Shown in pieces: positions 50,234 through 58,777 of a stretch of DNA of 64,000 bases (the first letter of the stretch is position 1; each line of letters begins with the position of its first letter). A program made the translations under genes and the position numbers. The stretch is taken from contig JAHHHV010000066.1 in the NCBI GenBank assembly GCA_019359155.1, positions 1 through 64,000 of the forward strand, read 5' to 3'. The DNA is from Pegethrix bostrychoides GSE-TBD4-15B (GTDB taxonomy: Bacteria; Cyanobacteriota; Cyanobacteriia; Elainellales; Elainellaceae). The notes under the pieces were generated by a model, which was not told where the DNA came from, did no database searches, and worked only from the letters and a program-made list of their open reading frames with translations.

Positions 50234-51001
50234 ATGACAGCGGCAATTACGCTCAGCAACGTCAGCAAGATCTATAACAACGGCACAACGGCGCTGCAAG
50301 ATCTGAATCTCAGCGTTGAGGACGGCCAGTTTGTGAGTTTGCTGGGGCCTTCAGGCTGCGGCAAGAGCACCGTGCTGCGGATCATTGCGGGGCTGGGGCA
50401 GATGAGCAGCGGTACCCTCTACTGGGGCGATGACCGGATCAAGCAGCGTCTTGCCTTTGTGTTCCAGGAAGCGGCGCTGATGCCTTGGGCGACGGTGGAA
50501 AACAACGTGCGACTGCCGTTGAAGCTGGCTGGCGTTTCGCAGGCGGAGGCGACAAAACTGGTGGCAGAGACGCTGCGGCTAGTTGAGCTAACTGGCTTTG
50601 AGCGCGCCTATCCCCGCCAGCTGTCGGGCGGCATGAAAATGCGGGTGTCGATTGCGCGGGCGCTGGTGACAAAGCCGGAGCTGCTGCTGATGGATGAGCC
50701 GTTTGGAGCGCTAGACGAAATGACCCGCAGCCGCCTCAACAGCGATCTGCTGGCGCTTTGGCAGCAAAAGCAGTGGACGGTGGTGTTTGTCACCCACAAT
50801 ATCTATGAGGCTGTCTACCTCTCAAATCGGGTGGTGGTGATGGCGGCGCGTCCGGGGCGAGTGGTCGCTGATTTGCCGATTGACGTACCCTACCCGCGCA
50901 CCGAAGCCTTCCGCACCACGCCCAGCTTTAACGCCTACTGCCGCCAGATTTCAGCAGCGCTAGCTGAAGCCGCAGAGCCAGCGACAGCCGAGTTTAGCTA
51001 G
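50234..51001 (+). CDS. ABC transporter ATPase (SsuB/TauB/NrtD type)
   Basis: A 255-residue ATPase that drives import with the binding protein encoded upstream. It has Walker A GPSGCGKST, Q-loop FQEAALMPWATVENNVRLPL, signature LSGGMKMRVSIARAL, Walker B LLLMDEPFGALDEMTR and switch VTHNIYEAVYLS. These sequences place it in the nitrate/taurine/sulfonate/bicarbonate group. A TauC/SsuC-like permease would be expected next, but the following gene is an unrelated minus-strand gene two bases later. The permease must be elsewhere. Confidence 0.92.
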   Translation: MTAAITLSNVSKIYNNGTTALQDLNLSVEDGQFVSLLGPSGCGKSTVLRIIAGLGQMSSGTLYWGDDRIKQRLAFVFQEAALMPWATVENNVRLPLKLAGVSQAEATKLVAETLRLVELTGFERAYPRQLSGGMKMRVSIARALVTKPELLLMDEPFGALDEMTRSRLNSDLLALWQQKQWTVVFVTHNIYEAVYLSNRVVVMAARPGRVVADLPIDVPYPRTEAFRTTPSFNAYCRQISAALAEAAEPATAEFS

Positions 51002-51002
51002 C

Positions 51003-51404
51003 CTAGGCAGGATTGCGGACTCTAGCTTCAATTTCTGCAAGCGTGGTCAGTACTAGCCGCTTGGCTTCTAGCTTCCAGCCCCATTTCTGTACGCCAATTG
51101 CGACCGCTGTGCCGGTGACGGTCGCCAGCAGATCAATGGGCTGCATGAAAGAAATCCCCAGCAGCAGCCCCAGTCCGGCAATCCCCCAAAACGGCAGCGC
51201 CACGGTCTGTCGCTGAGTTTCGATCAGTTTAGCAAGGCCGCCCGTGGGCAGCTCGGCCTCCAGCTGAGCCTTGACCTGTTGCTGCTCGGCTGCACTCACT
51301 GAAAGGCCAATTTTCTGGCGCAGCTTCTCAATTTTGCGAGCCTCCGTGCTGTATTGCGTCAGCTCATCTTCTGCCATTAGAATCAGCCGTTCGTATTGTC
51401 CCAA
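51003..51404 (-). CDS. Small two-helix membrane protein, unknown function
   Basis: About 133 residues with an acidic helical N-terminal part (YERLILMAEDELTQYSTEARKIEKLRQKIGL in parts). Two membrane segments follow (VALPFWGIAGLGLLLGISF and IDLLATVTGTAVAIGVQ), then an amphipathic C-terminal helix. I do not recognise a family. The start is uncertain: TTG at 51404 has AGAGG seven bases upstream, while ATG at 51377 is simpler. The frame continues to a TTG at 51497, but that would nearly abut the divergent NurA gene. It may be an integral inner- or thylakoid-membrane protein. Confidence 0.6.
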   Translation of the reverse strand: MGQYERLILMAEDELTQYSTEARKIEKLRQKIGLSVSAAEQQQVKAQLEAELPTGGLAKLIETQRQTVALPFWGIAGLGLLLGISFMQPIDLLATVTGTAVAIGVQKWGWKLEAKRLVLTTLAEIEARVRNPA

Positions 51405-51502
51405 GGCTTTACCTCTTGCAAGTTGCGTCTCTTCTAGCCTATCGCCCCATCTCGCCTTAAGATCAGCAAGATGCCTTTGATTTACCAGTCGCTCCAATCC
51501 CT

Positions 51503-52672
51503 ATGTCCCTTAAAGCCTCCCAGATCCACGAGATTCTCAACAGCAAGCGCGACGAATTTGCGGCCTTTAGTCAGGCGACAGGGCGACAGTTGCAGAACTA
51601 CCGTGCCGTGCTGGAGAGCTTTTGTGCGGAGGGAGAGCCAGAACTTCAGGCGCGCTCCGCCCAGCATCCGGCCAACTTGGGGGCAAGATTGCTAGAGCCG
51701 CTGAGCGAGGCCAAGATGGGGATTATGCCGTTTGGCTGCATCTGGCAAAATCGGGAGCAAAGTCTGGCCTGGGTGAAGCAGCGGCTGACTGGCATCACCA
51801 CCTTTGCAGTGGACGGCTCGCAGATCTATCCCGGCAAAGACCTGTCCATTCCAATTGCGTTGGTGCAGATTGGCTGGTTTGAAAACCCGCATTTACCCAC
51901 GGGCGAATACGAGAAAGACGTGGCGATTGACGTGATGACCCCCACCGATCTGCGCGCCGGACATAGCGGCGATCCGGTTGATCGGCAGGTGAACATGCGC
52001 CGCTTTCAGATGGAAACTGAGCGGCTGATGGACTATATCCGGACGCATCCCCAAGCCACCGATCGGCTGGTCTTTCTCGACGGTTCGCTGGTGGCCACCT
52101 TCGCGCAGCTCTTTGAGGAAAAGGTGCGGCGCTTCTACGTCGAATGCCTGCTTGATCTGCTGGAGGCCAGCCAAACCTATCGCGTTCCCCTCGTGGCCTA
52201 TATCGACACTTCATATGCTCAAGATCTGGCCGTGATGCTGCGAACGCTCTACGATCTGCCGGAATCACAGTCGATTCATGACGCGCAGCTTGTCAATAAA
52301 TTTATGAAATGGGGCGACCGAACGGCGATGCTGCGCTGCCAGCGGTCTGGCATTTTGGCAGACTACGAAAACCAGGCTGACCAGATTGCCTTCACCTACC
52401 TCAAAACCAACCGCGATAGCTATCCTGCCCGTCTGGAGATGCCGCTCTGGATGGTGGAAGCGGGTCTGACCGAGCGCGTCATCGACTGGGTGCGGGGCGA
52501 GGTAATTATCGGCAGCGGCTACCCCTACGTGATTGAAACAGCCGATCAGACTGCCGTTTTGCAAGCTGACGACCGCCAAAACTTCTTTCGCGTTTTGCAA
52601 GACTGGGCGGATGAAGCGGATCTGAACCTGCGCTTCTCCCGCAAAATGATTAGCAAAGTTCGGCGCAGATAG
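51503..52672 (+). CDS. nurA: NurA-domain 5'-3' nuclease
   Basis: A 389-residue protein of the NurA family, best known from archaeal double-strand-break repair, where it works with the HerA ATPase. Motifs are TFAVDGSQIYPG (about 100-111) and LVFLDGSLVATF (about 188-199), each with a metal-binding Asp. VAYIDTSYAQDL and the C-terminal GSGYPYVIETADQTAVL are also typical. All acidic positions I can compare are kept. No HerA-like gene is in the window. It is divergent from the small membrane protein gene. The exact role in cyanobacteria is not established. Confidence 0.87.
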   Translation: MSLKASQIHEILNSKRDEFAAFSQATGRQLQNYRAVLESFCAEGEPELQARSAQHPANLGARLLEPLSEAKMGIMPFGCIWQNREQSLAWVKQRLTGITTFAVDGSQIYPGKDLSIPIALVQIGWFENPHLPTGEYEKDVAIDVMTPTDLRAGHSGDPVDRQVNMRRFQMETERLMDYIRTHPQATDRLVFLDGSLVATFAQLFEEKVRRFYVECLLDLLEASQTYRVPLVAYIDTSYAQDLAVMLRTLYDLPESQSIHDAQLVNKFMKWGDRTAMLRCQRSGILADYENQADQIAFTYLKTNRDSYPARLEMPLWMVEAGLTERVIDWVRGEVIIGSGYPYVIETADQTAVLQADDRQNFFRVLQDWADEADLNLRFSRKMISKVRRR

Positions 52673-52792
52673 AGCTGATACCCGCGCAAACAAAATAGTG
52701 CGACGGATAGTGCGACGGCTACAATCTACTGCTTTACAAAACTTTAGATTGATCGAGCGTCGTTTTTAGCAAACCTTGCTATCCTCCCAAGG

Positions 52793-54901
52793 ATGCATCG
52801 CTCTGGTGCATTCGGCTTTCTCTTTTTGCCCGGATATTTAGCCGGATTGCGATTGATGGTTGCTCAGCTTGACAATGCCATGACTGCCTGTGAGCAAGCG
52901 CTGCAAGATGGCTTAGGGCTGGCCGAAGCCTGCCGGGCGCTGGGCTATCTGCTGCAAAGCTTGGGCTGGTTTCGGGAGGCTGTGCTCTGGCAGAGTCGCT
53001 CAGTCGAGCGGCAGATCAACCCGGTGCGGCTCTACACCGACTTGGGGGCGCTGCGTGCCAAACAGCGACAGTGGCCAGCCGCCATTGCCACCTACGAGCA
53101 GGCGCTCAGGCTGAATGCCAAAGACGCTGAGGCGCATCGCAGTTTGGCTGGCATCTACGCCCAGCTTGGCCAGCGCCAAGAAGAGGTCGCCTATCGCTAT
53201 CGAGCGGTGGTGCTGAAGCCCGCTTGGGCAACCCCCAGCAATCAGCTCACACTTGGAAATGCCCTGATTCAACTCGATAAAATGCCTGAAGCCATTGACT
53301 GCTACCAGCGAGCGATCCGCCTCCAGCCCGATCTCTACGAAGCACATTACAATTTGGCCGTTGCCGAAACCTACCGAGAGAACTGGCAGGCGGCCAAGCA
53401 GGCGTTTCAGCAGGTGCTCAAGCTCAACCCCAACCATGCGGAATCCCACTATGGCCTGGGTAAATTGGCTGAGCGCACTGACCAGCTCAAACCCGCTGCG
53501 GCTTACTACTGGCGCGCCATTCAGCTCAACCCCAACTTTGCCGCCGCTTATTTTAGCCTGGGCGAGATCCTGGTGCGACTGCGCTACTGGGACAAGGCTC
53601 TGCCCGTCTGCTACCGAGCGGTACAGCTCAATCCTGAACTGTCTTGGGCTTATTACAATCTGGGCTATGTGCTGCTGAAACAGCAAAATTGGCGGCCTGC
53701 CTTTGCAGCGCTGTACCGAGCCCAAAAGCTCAACCCGGACTTTGTTTGGACTTACTATTACTTGGCTCAAGTCTTGCTGCACCAAAAGCAGTGGGAGAAG
53801 GCCACTGCGGTCTTGATGACGATGCTGCAAATGCAGAGCGATTTGGCAGCCATCTATCCCAAACTTGGCTACGCGCTGCGCGCTCAGGCCGATCAGCTAG
53901 GCTTGAAGCCGATGATCCTGGCCTATCGACAAAATATGCCGCTTCAGGCCCAATATCGCCAGCCTGAATTTTATGTCGAGATAGCGGGCAAGTTCATGCA
54001 GTGTAAGCAGTTTGCGGCAGCGACAATTTTCTACAGCCTAGCGCTGCTGAATCGTCCGCAGGATGCCGATCTGCGCCTGAAAGCTCAGCAGGCGCTGGCT
54101 GAGCAAAAGCAGCTGGAGCGAGAAATTGCCGACCACCGCCTGCAAATTGAGCAAAATCCGGGCTATCACTGGCTCTGCTCGCATCTGGGCAATTTGCTAG
54201 CCGATCAGGGTGAATTGGAAGAGGCGGTCGAGCTGCATCAGGGCGCGATTGTGATGCGGGGTTGGCGGGCAGCGGCTTATCGCAACTATCAGTTTACGCA
54301 CGACTGGTTTACGCATAATATTGCGAGCTGGGAAACGCAGCTGCAACCCTATGTGAATCAGCCGGTGCATGGTCTGGAGATTGGCAGCTTTGAGGGGATG
54401 TCGGCCTGCTGGCTGCTCGACCATCTGCTGACGCATCCTCAGGCCAAGCTCACCTGCATCGATCTATTTTTTCAGGAGAGCTTTGAGGCCAACGTGCGGC
54501 TAACGGGTTCAGCCCAAAAGCTAATCAAGCAGATTGGCGACTCGCATCAGATTTTGGCGAAGCTGCCGTCCGAAACCTACGATTTCATCTATATTGATGG
54601 CTGTCACCTGGCAGATCACGTGCGTCGGGATGCGGAGCTAGCTTGGCGCTTATTAAAAGTGGGCGGCATCCTGATCTTCGATGACTATCAGTATATTGAT
54701 GGCAATCATCCGGGGCAGGAAACCTATCGCGGCATTAACGCCTTCCTGGAAACAGCCAAGCAGCAGCTCGCGGTCGTTCACCAGGACTATCAGGTGATGG
54801 TTCGCAAATTGAAGCTATCCCGAAAATTAGTTGCCAAACCGACTAAAACTCTGTATCCTGCTAATTCAAAATCAGATATCCCAGTTTTGATAAATTCTTA
54901 A
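52793..54901 (+). CDS. TPR protein with C-terminal SAM methyltransferase domain
   Basis: A 702-residue protein. Residues about 70-440 are TPR repeats (AIATYEQALRLNAKDAEAHR; AIDCYQRAIRLQPDLYEAHY; and more). The C-terminal domain (about 500-690) is a class I methyltransferase of the Methyltransf_24 type. It has HGLEIGSFEGMSACWLLDHL (SAM motif I), KLTCIDLF, FIYIDGCHLADHVRRDAELA and GGILIFDDYQ. Such enzymes modify sugars or small hydroxylated groups in surface glycan clusters. The start is open: the ATG at 52793 has a weak site, and the ATG at 52856 is also possible. It heads the glycan cluster with the TPR-glycosyltransferase next to it. Confidence 0.85.
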   Translation: MHRSGAFGFLFLPGYLAGLRLMVAQLDNAMTACEQALQDGLGLAEACRALGYLLQSLGWFREAVLWQSRSVERQINPVRLYTDLGALRAKQRQWPAAIATYEQALRLNAKDAEAHRSLAGIYAQLGQRQEEVAYRYRAVVLKPAWATPSNQLTLGNALIQLDKMPEAIDCYQRAIRLQPDLYEAHYNLAVAETYRENWQAAKQAFQQVLKLNPNHAESHYGLGKLAERTDQLKPAAAYYWRAIQLNPNFAAAYFSLGEILVRLRYWDKALPVCYRAVQLNPELSWAYYNLGYVLLKQQNWRPAFAALYRAQKLNPDFVWTYYYLAQVLLHQKQWEKATAVLMTMLQMQSDLAAIYPKLGYALRAQADQLGLKPMILAYRQNMPLQAQYRQPEFYVEIAGKFMQCKQFAAATIFYSLALLNRPQDADLRLKAQQALAEQKQLEREIADHRLQIEQNPGYHWLCSHLGNLLADQGELEEAVELHQGAIVMRGWRAAAYRNYQFTHDWFTHNIASWETQLQPYVNQPVHGLEIGSFEGMSACWLLDHLLTHPQAKLTCIDLFFQESFEANVRLTGSAQKLIKQIGDSHQILAKLPSETYDFIYIDGCHLADHVRRDAELAWRLLKVGGILIFDDYQYIDGNHPGQETYRGINAFLETAKQQLAVVHQDYQVMVRKLKLSRKLVAKPTKTLYPANSKSDIPVLINS

Positions 54902-55001
54902 ATTTTTTCATTCCCTGGAATTTAATTCAGCTCATAGATTACTGTTTTCCAGATTGCTTTGCAGCTACCTGACCTAGCGTATCGTCCAACGCCGCTTTAT
55001 C

Positions 55002-58000
55002 ATGATGAATCCTTTCCGCACTGCATCTCCCAGAGCCTCTTTGCTCACAGCCCTTGCGCCTCCAGTCAGAGTTGTTCGACCCAAATCGCCGCCTCAGCGC
55101 GGCTTCTTGCGAGGACTCATGGATCTCGGCGAAGTCTTTCGGAATGCGGCGGCCCTCAGCGAGCAGGATTTAGCCGTCTTAAATCAGGCTGAAGAGGGCG
55201 ATCAGGTGATTGCTGGTACAGCGACTGGCACTCCCACCAGTAGACCAACAGTCGCCGAATATCTCCAGCAAGGGCACGCACTGCGCGAACAGGGCAATTT
55301 GGGAGACGCGATTGCCCAATATCGACAGGCGATTGCGCTCAGCCCCGACAGCGAAGCCTATCAGTGCTTGGCCGCTGCCCTGACGCAGCAAGGCGACCTA
55401 GAATCAGCGGCGAGCTACTATCGGCTCGCTATTGCTTTAACTGAACAGGTTGCCCAGCGCCATCAACTCCCTCAGCCGCCATCACCCCCGCCATTGCCCC
55501 CGCCATCGCCACGTAAATTAAAAGCAGTCAAAGCCAAGCCGCGCAGCATTCCCTGGTTTGAGCAGGCCAGCTTTCATCTCCAGCAGGGGGCAGTCAGCTG
55601 CAAGGCGGGTGACTGGGCAGAGGCCGTCACCGCCTGCCAAGCCGCGCTCCGGCAGCTAGAGCCAGAGGCTGCTACCGCCTGCCTGATTCTAGGGCGTTCG
55701 CTCCAGAATCAGCAGCAGTTTGCCGCCGCTGAGCAAGCCTATCGCAAGGGGCTGCTGCTGCAACCCAGTGCCGAACTCTATGCCCGACTCGGCAGCCTCT
55801 ACGCCGAGCAGCAGCAGTTTGAGCAGGCCGTTCAGCCTTATCAAATGGCGATCCAACTCAACCCAGAGTTTGCGGGAGCCTACTGGAAGCTGGCCGAGGT
55901 TTGGCAGCAGCTAGGCCGCGAAGCAGCAGCGCTGACCTGCTTAGATCACGCCTATCGACTTCAGCCAAACTGGGGCAGCGCCGCCGCCTATGAGCAGCTC
56001 GCCCATCGATTTTTAGCCGACGAACAGCCAGCCTTAGCCCAGGATTATTTCACGCAGGCCACAGCGCTCCAGCCCGATCTGCTCTCCGCGCATCTGGGCA
56101 TTGCGGTAGCGCTCAGCCAGCAGGGCAATCGCGAGGCGGCGCTATCAGCCTATCTCGATCTCTTGGCCCGCCAGCCCCCAGATCAGCCCAGAGATCCGCA
56201 GCTTTGTTTGCAGTTAGGCGATGCGCTGCTCGACCTCGAACAGTGGCAGGCTGCTCTCGATGCCTATGAGTCCTGCGAGCCGCAGGCAGTCACGGCGGGT
56301 CGACTCAAGTGTCAGGTTGAGCTAGAGCAGTGGCCGGAAGCCCTAGTTTCTAGTCAGCAGCAGGTGGGTCAAGCTCCTAGCATTGGGCAGCACTGGCATC
56401 AGCTGGCCGATATCCTGAGCCGACTGAATCGCTGGACAGAGGCGATTGCGGCTTACAGACAGGCTATTGATTTAGATGCCGAGTTTTCCTGGTCGCATCA
56501 TAATCTGGGTGCGGCTTGGCTACAGCTGCAAAATTGGCCAGAGGCGGTGACAGCCTTCCGAGCGGCAATTGCCCTCAACCCAGATTTTGCCTGGTCGCAC
56601 TACAATCTGGCCGAGGCGCTGAGTCAGTTGGGCAACTGGAATGAGACGATTGCGGCCTATCAAGCGGCGCTGCACTGTCAGCCGGATCTGCCCCATGCTG
56701 CTGTCAAGCTCGCCGAAGCGCTCCAGCAGCGAGTCGCCGCTGACCGGATGAATTCGTTTACGCTCTATCGGCAGGCCATTGAGCAAGCCCCCGACAACCC
56801 GGAGCATTACCACAAGGCGCTAGAGCTAAATCCCGATGCGGTCGAACTCTATCCCGGCTTGGTGAACGCACTATTACTGCATCAAAAATTCGACGAGGCG
56901 CTGGTCTGCGGCCAAATTGCCCAACATCTGCGACCAGACTGCCCGGAAACTGCCGCCCAGCTTCAGCAGGTATTGCGCCAGCGCGAGCAGTTCCGCCGAC
57001 CGCGCGATCTCGATGCAGACTATAAGCGCTGGATGCAGCAGTATACGCCGACCGAGGCAGATCTGCATCAGATGCAGTCCACCGCCAAGACGCTGACCTA
57101 CCAGCCCTTGATCAGCATTTTGATGCCTGTCTACAATGCCCCCGAAGCTTTCTTGAGAGCGGCGATTGAATCTGTACTGGCGCAGGTCTATCCGCACTGG
57201 GAGCTTTGCATTGCCGACGATGCCTCTACCGATAAGCAGCTCCAGGCTGTGCTTAGCGAATACGTGATGCAGGATTTGCGGATTAAAGTGCTGTATCGCA
57301 GCGAGAACGGCCATATCTCGGCAGCTTCTAATTCAGCGCTGGCGCAGGCTACTGGCGAATATGTGGCGCTGCTGGATCATGACGATCTGCTGGCTCCCGA
57401 AGCGCTTTACGAAATTGTGACGCTGCTCAATCAGCATCCCGAAGCGGACATGATCTATTCGGATGAAGACAAGCTGAACGCACAGGGGGAGCGGGTGATG
57501 CCGTTCTTCAAGCCAGACTGGTGCCCTGATTCCTTCCTGTCGCGGATGTACACCTGCCATTTGGGAGTCTATCGGCGGTCGCTGGTGGAAGAAATTGGCG
57601 GTTTTCGAGGCGGCTACGAAGGTAGTCAGGACTACGATCTAGTGCTGCGGCTGACGGAGCAAACCCAGCAGATTTTTCATCTCCCGAAGGTGCTCTATCA
57701 CTGGCGCAATCACGGCAATTCAGCCTCAGCTAATTCTGACGCAAAGCCTTATGCCAGAAATGCGGCGATCCAAGCTATCACCGAAGCCCATCAGCGGCGC
57801 GGTGAGCCGATCCGAGCAGTGGTGACGAATCCTAAAAATCCTGGGGTCTACATCACGCGGTATGAACTTAGCGAATATAAACGAGTCAGCATTCTGATTC
57901 CGACCCGCAATCTGGGGGAAGTGCTGAATCAATGTCTAGGATCTATCTTTACCAAAACGACCTATCCAAACTACGAAGTCATCTTGATCGACAACGGCAG

Positions 58001-58709
58001 CGATGATCCATACACCCTAGATTCGATTCAGCGATGGCAACAGCAGCAGCCCGACCGCTTCCGCTGCTGTTCGCTGGATATTCCCTTTAACTATTCAACG
58101 CTGAACAATTTTGCGGTCATGCAGGCGAGCGGTGACTATCTGCTGTTTCTCAATAACGATATTGAAATTATTACCGCAGACTGGATCGAAGCGCTGGTTG
58201 AGCAGGCGCAGCGCCCTGCAACCGGTGCTGTGGGCGGGCTGCTGCTCTATCCTGATGATACCGTACAGCATGCGGGCGTTGTGCTGGGTGTTGGGGGCGT
58301 AGCCAGTCACGGTCACAAGCATTTTGCGGCAGATGCCCAGGGGTATTTCTCACAGATCGTTTCAATTAATAACTACTCGGCGCTGACGGCGGCTTGCCTA
58401 ATCTGTCGGCGCGAGCTGTTTGAGCAGGTGGGAGGCTTCGACGAGTCGCTAGCTGTCGCCTATAACGACGTGGATCTTTGCCTGAAAATTCAGCAGTTGG
58501 GATATCGCAATCTCTATCTGCCGCATGTGCAGCTCTATCACCACGAGTCGAAAAGCCGAGGCGCAGAAGATACGGTTGAAAAACAGCAGCGCTTCAAGCT
58601 AGAGCAAGATCTGATACAGAAACGTTGGCGCAAAGAGCTGCAACGCGATCCCTGCTACAGTCCGCATCTGACGTTGGAACGTGAGGACTATAGCCTCAAC
58701 GTTTACTAA
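55002..58709 (+). CDS. TPR protein with two GT2 glycosyltransferase domains
   Basis: A 1235-residue protein. An N-terminal TPR region (about 80-670) includes a Pro-rich linker made of 12-bp repeats (55479-55513). Two GT-A, family 2 domains follow. GT2-1 (about 704-930) has ISILMPVYNAPEAFL, LLDHDDLLAP (DxD), IYSDEDKLN and FFKPDWCPDSFLS. GT2-2 (about 965-1215) has VSILIPTRNLGEVLNQCL, LFLNNDIEI, HAGVVLGVGG and AYNDVDLCLKI. It is similar to the next gene over both GT domains, so they are tandem paralogues. It probably builds a surface polysaccharide or glycosylates a protein. The TPR part is a candidate for binding partners. Confidence 0.92.
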   Translation: MMNPFRTASPRASLLTALAPPVRVVRPKSPPQRGFLRGLMDLGEVFRNAAALSEQDLAVLNQAEEGDQVIAGTATGTPTSRPTVAEYLQQGHALREQGNLGDAIAQYRQAIALSPDSEAYQCLAAALTQQGDLESAASYYRLAIALTEQVAQRHQLPQPPSPPPLPPPSPRKLKAVKAKPRSIPWFEQASFHLQQGAVSCKAGDWAEAVTACQAALRQLEPEAATACLILGRSLQNQQQFAAAEQAYRKGLLLQPSAELYARLGSLYAEQQQFEQAVQPYQMAIQLNPEFAGAYWKLAEVWQQLGREAAALTCLDHAYRLQPNWGSAAAYEQLAHRFLADEQPALAQDYFTQATALQPDLLSAHLGIAVALSQQGNREAALSAYLDLLARQPPDQPRDPQLCLQLGDALLDLEQWQAALDAYESCEPQAVTAGRLKCQVELEQWPEALVSSQQQVGQAPSIGQHWHQLADILSRLNRWTEAIAAYRQAIDLDAEFSWSHHNLGAAWLQLQNWPEAVTAFRAAIALNPDFAWSHYNLAEALSQLGNWNETIAAYQAALHCQPDLPHAAVKLAEALQQRVAADRMNSFTLYRQAIEQAPDNPEHYHKALELNPDAVELYPGLVNALLLHQKFDEALVCGQIAQHLRPDCPETAAQLQQVLRQREQFRRPRDLDADYKRWMQQYTPTEADLHQMQSTAKTLTYQPLISILMPVYNAPEAFLRAAIESVLAQVYPHWELCIADDASTDKQLQAVLSEYVMQDLRIKVLYRSENGHISAASNSALAQATGEYVALLDHDDLLAPEALYEIVTLLNQHPEADMIYSDEDKLNAQGERVMPFFKPDWCPDSFLSRMYTCHLGVYRRSLVEEIGGFRGGYEGSQDYDLVLRLTEQTQQIFHLPKVLYHWRNHGNSASANSDAKPYARNAAIQAITEAHQRRGEPIRAVVTNPKNPGVYITRYELSEYKRVSILIPTRNLGEVLNQCLGSIFTKTTYPNYEVILIDNGSDDPYTLDSIQRWQQQQPDRFRCCSLDIPFNYSTLNNFAVMQASGDYLLFLNNDIEIITADWIEALVEQAQRPATGAVGGLLLYPDDTVQHAGVVLGVGGVASHGHKHFAADAQGYFSQIVSINNYSALTAACLICRRELFEQVGGFDESLAVAYNDVDLCLKIQQLGYRNLYLPHVQLYHHESKSRGAEDTVEKQQRFKLEQDLIQKRWRKELQRDPCYSPHLTLEREDYSLNVY
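55479..55513. repeat. 12-bp tandem repeats encoding a Pro-rich linker
   Basis: CCATCACCCCCG, CCATTGCCCCCG and a partial third unit repeat in frame and encode PSPPPLPPPSP. Confidence 0.85.
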
Positions 58710-58777
58710 ATTCTACTCGTTTTATCGCTCGGTTATTTCATCAGTTCAGTCTGCATCACCCCAAACTCAGCAACCCC

